Source: M3007 sp043764095
GTDB lineage: Bacteria > Bacteroidota > Bacteroidia > Chitinophagales > Saprospiraceae
Direction: 5' to 3'
DNA: 64,000 nt
Assembly (NCBI GenBank): GCA_043764095.1
Contig: JAYUKX010000167.1
Span: 35,092-99,091, forward strand
In this document: piece by piece, positions 1 to 8,594 of the stretch
How positions within the stretch are numbered: the stretch's first letter is position 1
How the letters are laid out: each line of letters starts with the position of its first letter
Notes under the pieces: generated by a model
What the model was told of the DNA's origin: nothing
The model's input: the letters and a program-made list of their open reading frames with translations, nothing else
Databases searched by the model: none
Translations under genes and position numbers: made by a program

Positions 1-720
1 CCAAAACGTATAGTTACCCGTAAACATACGAATTTTAGCAAAATCGACATCTACAACATTGGTGCATACCATATCCAAAAAGTGGCGATCGTGCGACACT
101 ACAATCACGATATTTTGGTAATCTGCTAAGAAATCACAGAGCCAATCCGTTGTTTCGGCATCCAAATCATTGGTCGGTTCGTCCATCAATAGAATATCGG
201 GAGAACCAAATAATGCTTGTGCCAAAAGGACTTTAACGCGCTCTGAGCCGTCCAGTTCTTTCACCAATTTGTAGTGCAAAGATTCGTGGATACCCAAATT
301 ACTGAGTAGTTCGGCGGCATCGCTTTCGGCCATCCAGCCATTCATTTCGCCAAATTCGCCTTCCAATTCTGCTGCACGCATAGAATCTGCTTCGGTGGCA
401 TCGGGGTTGTCGTAGATGGCATTTTTTTCCTTCATAATATCATAGAGCAGTTTGTGCCCCATGATAACGGTATCCAAAACTGGAAATTCGTCGAATGCAA
501 AGTGGTTTTGGCTCAAAACGGCCATCCTTTCGCCCGGCGTAATTTCGACTTTACCGCGCGTACTTTCAATTTCACCCGAAAGGATTTTCATAAAAGTGGA
601 TTTACCGGCACCATTTGCACCGATAACGCCATAACAATTGCCTTTGGTAAATTTTAAGTTAACCTCGTCAAATAGTACTCTTTTACCAAATTGTAAGGCA
701 ACATCGTTAACTGATAACAT
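1..720 (-). CDS. ABC-F family ATPase, YbiT-like (N-terminal 240 aa, cut by window edge)
   Basis: Soluble ABC-F protein with no membrane segment; the family acts on ribosomes as translation factors. Only the first nucleotide-binding domain is inside the window. Visible motifs are Walker A GANGAGKST (residues 34-42), Walker B LLMDEPTNDLD (about 176-186) and the switch histidine in VSHDRHF (about 205). The signature loop reads KELDGSERVKVLLAQAL instead of the usual LSGGE; a degenerate first signature is, as I recall, typical of the YbiT branch. The start at ATG 720 fits the family opening MLSVNDVALQFG and lies about 35 bases after a good -7 box. The second half and stop lie outside the window. 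Confidence 0.93.
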   Translation of the reverse strand, partial: MLSVNDVALQFGKRVLFDEVNLKFTKGNCYGVIGANGAGKSTFMKILSGEIESTRGKVEITPGERMAVLSQNHFAFDEFPVLDTVIMGHKLLYDIMKEKNAIYDNPDATEADSMRAAELEGEFGEMNGWMAESDAAELLSNLGIHESLHYKLVKELDGSERVKVLLAQALFGSPDILLMDEPTNDLDAETTDWLCDFLADYQNIVIVVSHDRHFLDMVCTNVVDVDFAKIRMFTGNYTFW

Positions 721-752
721 CGAATATAGTGGATATGTGTTTGAAAAGTGTG

Positions 753-760
753 CAAATGTA
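753..760 (-). promoter_or_regulatory. -7 box of the ABC-F gene
   Basis: The minus strand reads TACATTTG, an exact match to TAnnTTTG, about 33 bases before the ATG. No clear TTG lies at the matching -33 distance, so this is a half-supported promoter. Confidence 0.5.
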
Positions 761-805
761 CGGGTTTTAAATAAAAGCGCGTTTATTAATTTTACGTACA
801 AAAAT

Positions 806-3793
806 TTATTTTTCCCTTACACCTTTTACTATATCGCCAGCAGATGGTTTTATTTCGATGCTTTTTATCTTATTTTTCTCATCGCGTACAAAGGTCAAAC
901 GAACGCCTTCTCCGCTAGTAAACTGGTCTTTTTGTGCGGCATCTTGGTCTAGTATGGCCACTCCTGCTCCGGTAATCCATTGCAAATGACCTGCCTTGAT
1001 CCGAATTTCGCTACGACCAATCCAGCCGCCAGTTCTGTATTTAGCAACGTATTCTTTTAGGTTTTCGGGAGGTAATATTACGGGCGATTTTGCGGTAAAA
1101 TGCCAAGTACCTGACCCAATTTGCACCCTTGCAAATCCTTTATGGGAAATATCGGGTATGGTGAGCAAGTCGGGGGATTGAGACAAATAAATACCACTTT
1201 CTTTGACCGATTTGTTATCTGGCGTAGGAATATCCACAGTGGCTGCACTGTTGGGTGGAATGACGATGGTGCAATAAATAGAATCACCTTTAACGATCCA
1301 CTCGGAGCTGATACCGCCCAATGGCCCAAGCAAAGACGCTTTTGCAAATGCCATAAGTTCTGAAGGTTTTGGTGCAATTTTGATACTTTTATAACCCGGA
1401 ATATCGGCCACAGGATTGATACCTGAAATATTGCGGTACATCCATTCGCCAATGGCACCATAAGCGTAGTGGTTGAAGGAGTTCATGCCTATGCTTTGGA
1501 ATGTGCTATCGGGTTTTATGCCATCCCAGCGTTCCCAGATTGTAGTTGCGCCCATTTTTACGGGGTATAACCAGGAGGGATAGGTCTCTTGTAACAATAA
1601 TTCGTAAGCAATATCATCGTATCCAAAACGCGTCAATACATGGCATAAGTAGGGTGTCCCTAAAAAACCCGTGGTAAGGTGGTTGCCATAACTTTTGATG
1701 TTTTCGACCAAGGCTTTTGCCGCGTTTGCCCGTTGTGATTCGGGTAACATATCAAATTGGAGGGCCAGTGTGTAGCCCGTTTGTGTACCCGAAATGGGGC
1801 GGCCATTGGGTGTAATATATTCGTTGAGGAAAGCCGATTTTACATTTTTGAGTAAAACGGTATAGCGTTCAATATCGGCAGTTTTTCCTAGGACTTGAGC
1901 GGTTTTTAACGTTAATTGCACAGAATATGCAAAAAAGCATTGCGCAATATAGTATTTTTCGGTAATAGCAGAGCGTCCATCGCGGTCGTCATCCACATCG
2001 TAAAACAGCCAATCTCCAAAGTGGAAACCTGTATTCCAAAGGTTATCCTTGCTGTTGGTTTCCATATAACCAACCCAGGCTTTCATACTGGCGTATTGAT
2101 CTTCTAAAATGCGTTTGTCGCCAGTAGCCACGTAGGTATTCCAAGGGATAATTGTACAAACATCGGCCCAACCAGTGCTACCGCCTTGGTTTTCGCCGAG
2201 TACATTTGGAATGACAAAGGGTACTTTACCATCGGGGCGTTGATCGGCGGCCACATCTTTTAGCCATTTGGCAAAGAAATTATGCGCATCAAAATTGAAA
2301 AGGGCCGTATTGGCAAATACTTGCGCATCACCCGTCCAACCCATGCGCTCATCGCGTTGAGGGCAATCGGTGGGGACATCTAGAAAATTACCGCGCTGGC
2401 CCCATTGGATATTGTGTTGTAATTGGTTGACTAAAGTACTGGAACATTCAAAATTGCCCGTCAAAGGCATATCAGAATAGACGGCTGCTGCGGTGAAATT
2501 TTCTGCTTTCAATGCCCCTGGGTATTCTTCCACATGCACATACCGGAACCCGTGGAAGGTAAAGCGCACCACGCAGGTCTCTTCGCCTTTGCCCGATAAG
2601 TAAAACGTATCACTGGATGCGGCATGGCGTAAATTATCAAAATACACATTCCCTGTTTTGGGATCCAGTACTTCGGAATAATGTAAAATAATGCGGTCAC
2701 CTGCCTTGCCATTGGCTTTTACATATACCCAACCTACCATATTTTGGCCAAAATCGAGTGTTTTCTGGCCTTTAGGTGTCGTGAAAATAGTAATTGGGTT
2801 TATTTTTTCGTGTTCGGTCATACTTTCGTTGTAGGTACCAATTAAAATATCTTTGGGGAAATCTTGTATTTTGGCAGTACCCCAATTTCGGTCGTCATAA
2901 TTAGAGGTTTGCCAACCAGTGGGTTCTTTTCGATAATCAACGCTTTCGCCATCGTAAATTTCAGAAAAACGCACAGCACCGTGGCTGGTTTTCCAAGTAT
3001 CGTCGGTTAAAATGGTTTCTTGTGTGCCATCGGAGTAGGTAATTTCCAGTTGGGCGATCAACGCCAATTCTTTACCGTATAGGTTGCGGTGGTTTTCCCA
3101 ACCTAATTCGCCTAAAAACCAGCCATTACCCAAGATGCCACCCATCGTGTTTTTACCCGATTCGATCATTTTGGTTACATCGTAGCATTGGTATTGTAAA
3201 CGTTTTTGGTAAGCCGTCCAGCCGGGGGTGAGGCAGGCATTGCCCACGCGTTGGCCGTTGAGGTATAATTCGTAGAGGCCATGAGCGGATACAAAAACAG
3301 TGGCATTGGTGATTTTCTTCTTCGCTGAAAATACTTTGCGGAAATAAGGGCTTGCATTGCTTTCGCGGGCAGTAGCCGATATCCAGTTTGCTTTCCAATC
3401 GGTGGAATTTAAAAAGCCAGTATGCCAGGTTGCGGTTTTTGACCAATCAGAGATCACTCCTTTATTGTCCCAAATCCTAACTTGCCAATAATATAAGGTG
3501 TTGGACGACAGAGGTGTACCGGAATACGGGACATATACGGATTGGTCGGACATGTTTTTGCCTGTTGTCCAGGATATTTTTTTAAAATCGGGGTCTTTTG
3601 CCACCCTGATTTCATAATGCGATTGTGTGGTATTGCGCTTATTGGATTGTATTTGCCAAGAAAATCGCGGGACTTTTACATCCAAACCAAGCGGGTTTTC
3701 GCGATTTTCGGTGCGGAGGTGGGTTGTGGTTATTTGGGCCAATAAACATTGTGCACAAAAGGTAAAAAAAAGAAAAAGAGAGGCTAGCCGCAT
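806..3793 (-). CDS. alpha-L-rhamnosidase, GH78, secreted
   Basis: Predicted to release terminal alpha-L-rhamnose from plant or algal polysaccharides or glycosides outside the cytoplasm. The chosen start (MRLASLFLFFTFCAQCLLAQ) gives a clean signal peptide; an upstream in-frame ATG at 3883 would add a non-signal-like leader. The order fits family GH78: an N-terminal Ig-like part opening TTTHLRTENRENPLGLD, the beta-sandwich Bac_rhamnosid_N part, then the alpha/alpha barrel with DVPTDCPQRDERMGWTGDA (about residues 470-488), which carries the acidic catalytic region. The last about 90 residues, after the usual C-terminal beta-sandwich, are lysine-rich and resemble a small add-on domain I do not recognise. 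It stands alone, flanked by repeats, with no visible polysaccharide utilisation locus partners such as SusC/SusD. Confidence 0.93.
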   Translation of the reverse strand: MRLASLFLFFTFCAQCLLAQITTTHLRTENRENPLGLDVKVPRFSWQIQSNKRNTTQSHYEIRVAKDPDFKKISWTTGKNMSDQSVYVPYSGTPLSSNTLYYWQVRIWDNKGVISDWSKTATWHTGFLNSTDWKANWISATARESNASPYFRKVFSAKKKITNATVFVSAHGLYELYLNGQRVGNACLTPGWTAYQKRLQYQCYDVTKMIESGKNTMGGILGNGWFLGELGWENHRNLYGKELALIAQLEITYSDGTQETILTDDTWKTSHGAVRFSEIYDGESVDYRKEPTGWQTSNYDDRNWGTAKIQDFPKDILIGTYNESMTEHEKINPITIFTTPKGQKTLDFGQNMVGWVYVKANGKAGDRIILHYSEVLDPKTGNVYFDNLRHAASSDTFYLSGKGEETCVVRFTFHGFRYVHVEEYPGALKAENFTAAAVYSDMPLTGNFECSSTLVNQLQHNIQWGQRGNFLDVPTDCPQRDERMGWTGDAQVFANTALFNFDAHNFFAKWLKDVAADQRPDGKVPFVIPNVLGENQGGSTGWADVCTIIPWNTYVATGDKRILEDQYASMKAWVGYMETNSKDNLWNTGFHFGDWLFYDVDDDRDGRSAITEKYYIAQCFFAYSVQLTLKTAQVLGKTADIERYTVLLKNVKSAFLNEYITPNGRPISGTQTGYTLALQFDMLPESQRANAAKALVENIKSYGNHLTTGFLGTPYLCHVLTRFGYDDIAYELLLQETYPSWLYPVKMGATTIWERWDGIKPDSTFQSIGMNSFNHYAYGAIGEWMYRNISGINPVADIPGYKSIKIAPKPSELMAFAKASLLGPLGGISSEWIVKGDSIYCTIVIPPNSAATVDIPTPDNKSVKESGIYLSQSPDLLTIPDISHKGFARVQIGSGTWHFTAKSPVILPPENLKEYVAKYRTGGWIGRSEIRIKAGHLQWITGAGVAILDQDAAQKDQFTSGEGVRLTFVRDEKNKIKSIEIKPSAGDIVKGVREK

Positions 3794-3826
3794 TGTAAAA
3801 AAGTGGTGTGTGATAAAAAAGATGGG

Positions 3827-3834
3827 CAAATATA
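3827..3834 (-). promoter_or_regulatory. -7 box of the rhamnosidase gene
   Basis: The minus strand reads TATATTTG about 34 bases before the chosen start at 3793. Its position downstream of the ATG at 3883 supports the shorter protein. Confidence 0.5.
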
Positions 3835-3940
3835 ATACAACGGTGTTAACTGGATTGATTTTTAAAATAGGGGAGGAGCACAAGTCATTTGATAACTTAA
3901 AGTCATCGAATAATTATTTAAACTTGCCAGCATACGATAT

Positions 3941-4190
3941 AAGAGCCGTTAGGCTCGGATCATGTTGTAGCGGCGGATTTCAATCCGCTGAACAGATGTA
4001 CAATAAGTAGAGAGCCGTAGGCTCGATACATATTTTTTCAGATATTCATGGTCTCTTATGATGAAGAATATATTTTTGAAGATTTGAAATGACGGAATAT
4101 GTGCCGAGCCTACGGCTCTCTACTTGTTGCGTAACATTTGGGCGGATTGAAATCCGCCGCTACAAGATGGTTCGAGCCTAACGGCTCTTC
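3941..4190. repeat. 250-bp nested palindrome with ~85-bp arms
   Basis: Left arm (3941-4026) and right arm (4104-4190) are near-complete inverted copies. Each arm carries the same three small palindromes in order: AGCCGTTAGGCT, GCGGATTTCAATCCGC and GAGCCGTAGGCTC. The centre is about 77 unpaired bases. It resembles a composite REP-like element; no coding sequence is present. Confidence 0.8.
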
Positions 4191-4273
4191 GTTCTGTGGC
4201 CGCTCGGCTCAATTCACACCGCATTGGGCAATTTGGACAGTGCTTTGAATTTCTTTAAACAATACAGTCAATT

Positions 4274-4410
4274 TTCATACTACTGGACATTTTTAAAAAA
4301 ACACTTTTAATACACTTTTGAAATGGTGGAAAATGACGTTTACGAAACTAAAAAAAAGTTTCGTAAACGTGATCTGTTCCTTGCGGTTTATAAAATGTCC
4401 AGTAGTATGG
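4274..4410. repeat. 137-bp MITE-like element with 18-bp inverted ends
   Basis: The ends are CATACTACTGGACATTTT (4276-4293) and its exact inverse (4392-4409). A second perfect hairpin sits inside: ACGTTTACGAAACT (4336-4349) and its inverse (4357-4370). The hexamer TCAATT occurs on both sides (4268-4273 and 4411-4416), as a target-site duplication would. No ORF. Confidence 0.7.
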
Positions 4411-4665
4411 TCAATTATAAGATATGGAAAAATTAATTTAATGTGTACTGAGTTTTTTTAAAAAAAAATAAAAAAAATCCTATTTTTCATACTGCGAATC
4501 ATTCCTTAATCATACATTTAAACCGAGAATTCAACGTTTTTACAAAACAAAATTTTTTATTGATGAACTGCTTTGTTCGTTTACATTTATTGGTGACTAA
4601 AGACAATTGATTATCTAAATTTTGTTTCTAGTCACCGTATCACTCACCTAACCTTTTTTTGGTCT

Positions 4666-6804
4666 ATGGCAACTTATGACACCAGCAAAATCCGGAACGT
4701 AGTCTTGGTAGGACACGCCGGTTGTGGAAAAACCACCTTTGCAGAAACAATGCTTTTCGAAGCAAAAGCCATCACCCGCCGCGGCAATGTATCCGAGGGT
4801 AATACCCAAGGAGATTACACCACCATTGAGCAAGAGCGCGGCCATTCTTTATTCGCTTCCGTTATGCACGCATCTTGGAAAGACACAAAAATCAATATCC
4901 TCGATACACCGGGGCTTGACGATTTTGTGGGCGAAGTAGTTACTGCACTAAAAGTAGCGGATACTGCTATCGTTATGCTCAATGCAAAAAGCGGGGTAGA
5001 AGTAGGTACAGAAATAATATGGGAGTACGTCGATCAATACGATACACCTTCTATATTTGTCATTAACCAATTAGACCACGAAAAGTCCGATTTTGATACG
5101 ACACTGGAGCAAGCCATCAATCGTTTTGGTAGCCGCGTATTGCCTTTGCAGTTTCCGGTGAACCAAGGCCCCGATTTTAACGCGATTATAGATGCGCTTC
5201 GGATGGTGATGTATGTGTTTCCAGCGGGAGGAGGCAAACCAGAAAAGAAGCCCATTCCAGCAGAACACCAGTCACGTGCCAATGAGATGCACGCTGCATT
5301 GGTAGAGGCCGCTGCCGAAAACGACGAGGCTTTGATGGAGAAATACTTTGACGCAGGTACTTTGGACGAAGAAGAACTCGCAAAGGGTTTGTCCATTGGT
5401 TTGGCCCACCACCAATTTTTTCCAGTATTTTGTGCATCGGGTTTGAAAGATATGGGTAGCGGCAGGATTATGGGTTTTATACACGATATATGCCCCAGTC
5501 CCGCCGATCGTCCTGCTGCCAAATTAGAAAGTGGTGGTAGCAAGCCTTGTGATCCTGCTGCACGCGCCTGTATATTTATCTTCAAAACTGTAAATGAACC
5601 CAAAGTAGGTATTGTTTCTTATTTTAAGGTGTATTCTGGTGCTGTTAAAACGGGTGATGAGTTGGTCAATGCCGATAACGGTTCCGTAGAACGTTTTGCG
5701 CAATTGTATGAAAGCGAGGGGAAAAATCGAGATGCGGTAGCCGAGTTGCGTGCTGGTGATATTGGATGCGTCGTAAAACTAAAAGGTTCTCATACCAACC
5801 AAACGCTCAATCCTAAAGGTGCGGAAACCAAAATTGAACGGATACAATTCCCCACTTCGCGTATTCGTATGTCCGTAGTACCGCCTAATAAAGCCGATGT
5901 AGAAAAAATGGCGCACGCCCTGCATACTATTCGAGAAGAAGACCCCACTTTGCACGTGGAACAAAGTATTGAACTGCGGCAGACGATTATAGAAGGACAA
6001 GGCGAAATGCACTTGGATATTGTACGTTTCAAAGCAGAGCAAAACTTTGGGGTGCATTTGGAATATGCCGAGCCTCGCATTCCGTACCGAGAAACAATTC
6101 AGCGCGAATCGAATAAAGATTATCGGCATAAAAAGCAATCGGGTGGTTCAGGGCAGTTTGCGGAGGTACACATGCGGGTAGAACCTTATTATGAAGGTAT
6201 GCCAGCACCAACGGGTTTGACGGTCAAAAATATTGAAATCGAAGATTTAAAATGGGGTGGTAAATTTAGTTTTTGTTGGGCCATAGTAGGCGGGAGCATT
6301 GATGCGCGTTTTATCAATGCCATTAAAAAGGGTATTCATGCCAAACTCGAGGAAGGTCCGCTTACAGGTTCCTATTGCCGCGATGTACGTGTCTCTATTT
6401 ATGATGGTAAAATGCATCCCGTGGATTCTAATGATATGGCATTCCAGATAGCAGGTACTTATGCGTTCAAGGAAAACTTCTTATTAGCGCAACCGCAATT
6501 GCTGGAACCGATCTACGATTTGGAGGTCATGTGTGATGCAGAAGTGATGGGGAGCGTGATGGGCGACCTACAAACCCGCCGCGCGATCATCATGGGTATG
6601 GATGCGCAGGGGCATTACCAAGTAATAAAGGCAAAAGTTCCGTTAAAAGAACTACATAAATATTCCTCTACATTAAGAGCGTTGACACAAGGAAAGGCAA
6701 AATTTAATATTGCTTTTAATGAGTATGCGCCTGTTCCAGCAGATTTGCAAGCCAAATTGGCCGCAGAATATGCTAAACACGCACAAGAGGAACATGAGCA
6801 TTAA
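4666..6804 (+). CDS. elongation factor G-like protein (EF-G paralogue)
   Basis: A 712-residue translational GTPase. Domain I has the P-loop GHAGCGKTT (16-24), switch II DTPGLDD (about 83-89) and a G4 motif that reads NQLD rather than NKxD. Domain II (about 290-400), the domain IV region with KKQSGGSGQFAEVHMRV, and the C-terminal domain V follow the EF-G order, so this is a full-length protein. The relaxed G4 motif and divergent sequence mark it as the second EF-G-like copy found in many Bacteroidota rather than the housekeeping fusA normally next to rpsL/rpsG, which are not here. Its role is uncertain: translocation, recycling and stress roles are all known among EF-G paralogues. The next gene follows after 91 bases. 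Confidence 0.88.
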   Translation: MATYDTSKIRNVVLVGHAGCGKTTFAETMLFEAKAITRRGNVSEGNTQGDYTTIEQERGHSLFASVMHASWKDTKINILDTPGLDDFVGEVVTALKVADTAIVMLNAKSGVEVGTEIIWEYVDQYDTPSIFVINQLDHEKSDFDTTLEQAINRFGSRVLPLQFPVNQGPDFNAIIDALRMVMYVFPAGGGKPEKKPIPAEHQSRANEMHAALVEAAAENDEALMEKYFDAGTLDEEELAKGLSIGLAHHQFFPVFCASGLKDMGSGRIMGFIHDICPSPADRPAAKLESGGSKPCDPAARACIFIFKTVNEPKVGIVSYFKVYSGAVKTGDELVNADNGSVERFAQLYESEGKNRDAVAELRAGDIGCVVKLKGSHTNQTLNPKGAETKIERIQFPTSRIRMSVVPPNKADVEKMAHALHTIREEDPTLHVEQSIELRQTIIEGQGEMHLDIVRFKAEQNFGVHLEYAEPRIPYRETIQRESNKDYRHKKQSGGSGQFAEVHMRVEPYYEGMPAPTGLTVKNIEIEDLKWGGKFSFCWAIVGGSIDARFINAIKKGIHAKLEEGPLTGSYCRDVRVSIYDGKMHPVDSNDMAFQIAGTYAFKENFLLAQPQLLEPIYDLEVMCDAEVMGSVMGDLQTRRAIIMGMDAQGHYQVIKAKVPLKELHKYSSTLRALTQGKAKFNIAFNEYAPVPADLQAKLAAEYAKHAQEEHEH

Positions 6805-6895
6805 TATGTTAAATATTCCATAAAAAGCAGCAGTGATGTTTGATAATTCATTCGGGGTGACCGACTTTTGCAAAAATTTTAACCAAACACATTTT

Positions 6896-7534
6896 ATGAT
6901 GAAGCAAAAGAGTCTCCTTTTGATCCCAATTTTTGCGCTTTGCGCCCTTACTGCTAGCTTTGCTCAGAATGCAGATTACCGCAGTACCATTTCTGCAACT
7001 GCAGGAGCAAATATTTTCCAAATTATTGCTACGCTAGATGATCCAATTTCTGATAGCCTTGGTGGAGAAGTAAAATTAAAAGCTACCGCTTCTTACGGCT
7101 TGACCTATGATTACGGTGTAAACAAGTGGTTTAGTATTGGATTGGCAACTGCTTATAACAGAATTAGCCTTAATTCGCCAAATGTTGAGGTGGATAGGGA
7201 AGATGGGACTGTTTATTCTGGCCCAATTGACTTTAAGTTGTCTCGTACTAGTATTGCACTACGTCCATTATTCCACTATGGAAATAAAGGGCGGATTGAT
7301 ATGTACTCAGGATTACGTGTGGGTGTAAGTATTTGGAGTGTTAAACTCACAGCTGATGAAGCACTTAATCCAGATGACGTAAGTGGTCGTTTTCGCAGTG
7401 CTGGAGCAACTCCAAACGTTCAGATTATCCCATTTGGTTTGCGTGGGTATATCACCCCGAACATCGGTCTAGGTTTTGAGTTGGGTATTGGTGGCCCGCA
7501 TTATGCTGCGCTACAGTTGAATTACAGGATGTAA
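6896..7534 (+). CDS. outer-membrane beta-barrel protein, small
   Basis: About 212 residues starting with a signal peptide (MMKQKSLLLIPIFALCALTASFAQ); tandem ATGs at 6896 and 6899 are equally possible starts. The rest alternates hydrophobic and polar residues and ends in an aromatic-rich strand (HYAALQLNYRM), as in eight-stranded OmpW/PorT-like barrels. No enzymatic motif. It ends at a strong terminator. An in-frame ATG at 6833 would put non-signal residues ahead of the leader and was rejected. Function unknown. Confidence 0.7.
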   Translation: MMKQKSLLLIPIFALCALTASFAQNADYRSTISATAGANIFQIIATLDDPISDSLGGEVKLKATASYGLTYDYGVNKWFSIGLATAYNRISLNSPNVEVDREDGTVYSGPIDFKLSRTSIALRPLFHYGNKGRIDMYSGLRVGVSIWSVKLTADEALNPDDVSGRFRSAGATPNVQIIPFGLRGYITPNIGLGFELGIGGPHYAALQLNYRM

Positions 7535-7584
7535 AAACTTGATTTTGTTGGCCGAAAAGCCAACGATTTTGGTGAAGAAAGGGT

Positions 7585-7625
7585 AGGGGATAGGTTGCAT
7601 TGGCAATCTGTCCCCTATCTTTTTG
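7585..7625 (+). terminator. rho-independent terminator after the barrel protein
   Basis: A 14-bp stem (7585-7598 with 7603-7616, two G-T pairs), a 4-base loop ATTG and a downstream run ATCTTTTT. It lies 51 bases after the stop at 7534. Confidence 0.85.
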
Positions 7626-7656
7626 GTAGCGGTGGGTAAATCTCAGTCCCTTACAG

Positions 7657-8080
7657 CCGTACACTTTTTCTTTATCTAAAAAGTAATGGCCACTCTGAAA
7701 TTTCAAAAAGTTGAAAATTGACTCAAAAAGCCTACTTTTTACTTTTTTTAGCGAAAAAAAGTAAACAAAAAACGCTTCGGCTGACGAAAAATGCGGTGTC
7801 GGTCACCGACGCATGGAGGTGTTGCTTCCTCGCTATGGCGGCGCCAAAAAAAACTCGCCGAACCACTGAGCGGAGGCTGCGCCTCGTAAGTTCCGTTTGG
7901 CTCAAACACTTTTTGGCTTCATCCGCCTCCGCTTTCATGCTGAGCCTAGCCGAAGTACAAGCAAAACCTGCATACTTCGGCAGGCTCAGCATAAATTTTT
8001 CTAAGGCCGGTCTTGCCACACTTGGGTACTGTACTTTATGTCAACTGTCAAAGTAAATTACCAAAAATAAAAGTGTACGG
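7657..8080. repeat. ~424-bp element with 12-bp inverted ends, no real gene
   Basis: CCGTACACTTTT (7657-7668) is matched by its exact inverse at 8069-8080. Inside are several short palindromes (for example around GGTGTCGGTCACC and GAGGCTGCGCCTC). Overlapping open frames run on both strands, but their composition is that of translated palindromes, so I do not call a gene here. Confidence 0.55.
7937..7992. repeat. hairpin repeat, TGAGCC..CGAAGTA type
   Basis: ATGCTGAGCCTAGCCGAAGTA (7937-7957) pairs with TACTTCGGCAGGCTCAGCAT (7973-7992) apart from one bulge. It is nested in the preceding element and resembles a dispersed intergenic hairpin common in Bacteroidota. Confidence 0.6.
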
Positions 8081-8282
8081 TAGCAAGTTCTTGTGCGATA
8101 TAATTCTTTTTTTATCGTTTTTTAGCAAAAAAAAGATATAATTTTTTATATTTCAATAAGCATTCAAAGAACGGGATTTGATTCCAGTATTATTGAGACC
8201 TTCAAGTTCGGTGGGGTACTGTATTTGGACTATTGTCGGGGCGAGAGAAAAAGTCTAATGTTGACAGATTAACGATATACCA

Positions 8283-8415
8283 ACCACGGAGTGGTTGAAC
8301 GTCAACGTATTGTGCGCGTTTCATTAAGTTCAACCCTTTCAGGGTTTTCAAAACTACACCCCCTTTATCCCCGAATTGCATTCAAGGCTATTCAAGTTTG
8401 ACCCCTATCAGGGTC
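8283..8415. repeat. cluster of three short palindromes upstream of dnaE
   Basis: AACCACGGAGTGGTT (8283-8297), AACCC..GGGTT (near 8333-8346) and GACCCCTATCAGGGTC (8400-8415). The spacing and the shared AACC/GGTT character resemble REP-type intergenic repeats. The 8081-8560 stretch holds nothing else I can support except the dnaE promoter. Confidence 0.5.
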
Positions 8416-8565
8416 AGGATTCGCTTAAGTTGACGACATTGGACTCGCAGTCACGCTGACATTCCAAAAGTGATCGAAAAAAATTTGCGATTGGGTTAGA
8501 TTTTTAAAAGTGCGCACCTTCAATATTGTGGAAAACTTCTCCACCTAAAATCCCTGAAAAAAGCG

Positions 8566-8573
8566 TAATTTTG
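8566..8573 (+). promoter_or_regulatory. -7 box of dnaE
   Basis: TAATTTTG, 21 bases before ATG 8595. The in-frame ATG at 8526 lies upstream of this box, which supports the later start. Confidence 0.5.
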
Positions 8574-8594
8574 CACCACACCAGTTCCATAGAT

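Noticed and set aside
5034..5603. 189-residue frame antisense to the EF-G-like gene
   Set aside because: Shadow of a strongly conserved gene; no independent support.
7718..8056. Open frames on both strands across the 7.7-8.1 kb repeats
   Set aside because: Their residues are translations of palindromic repeats, they overlap each other antisense, and no signal, domain or promoter supports them.
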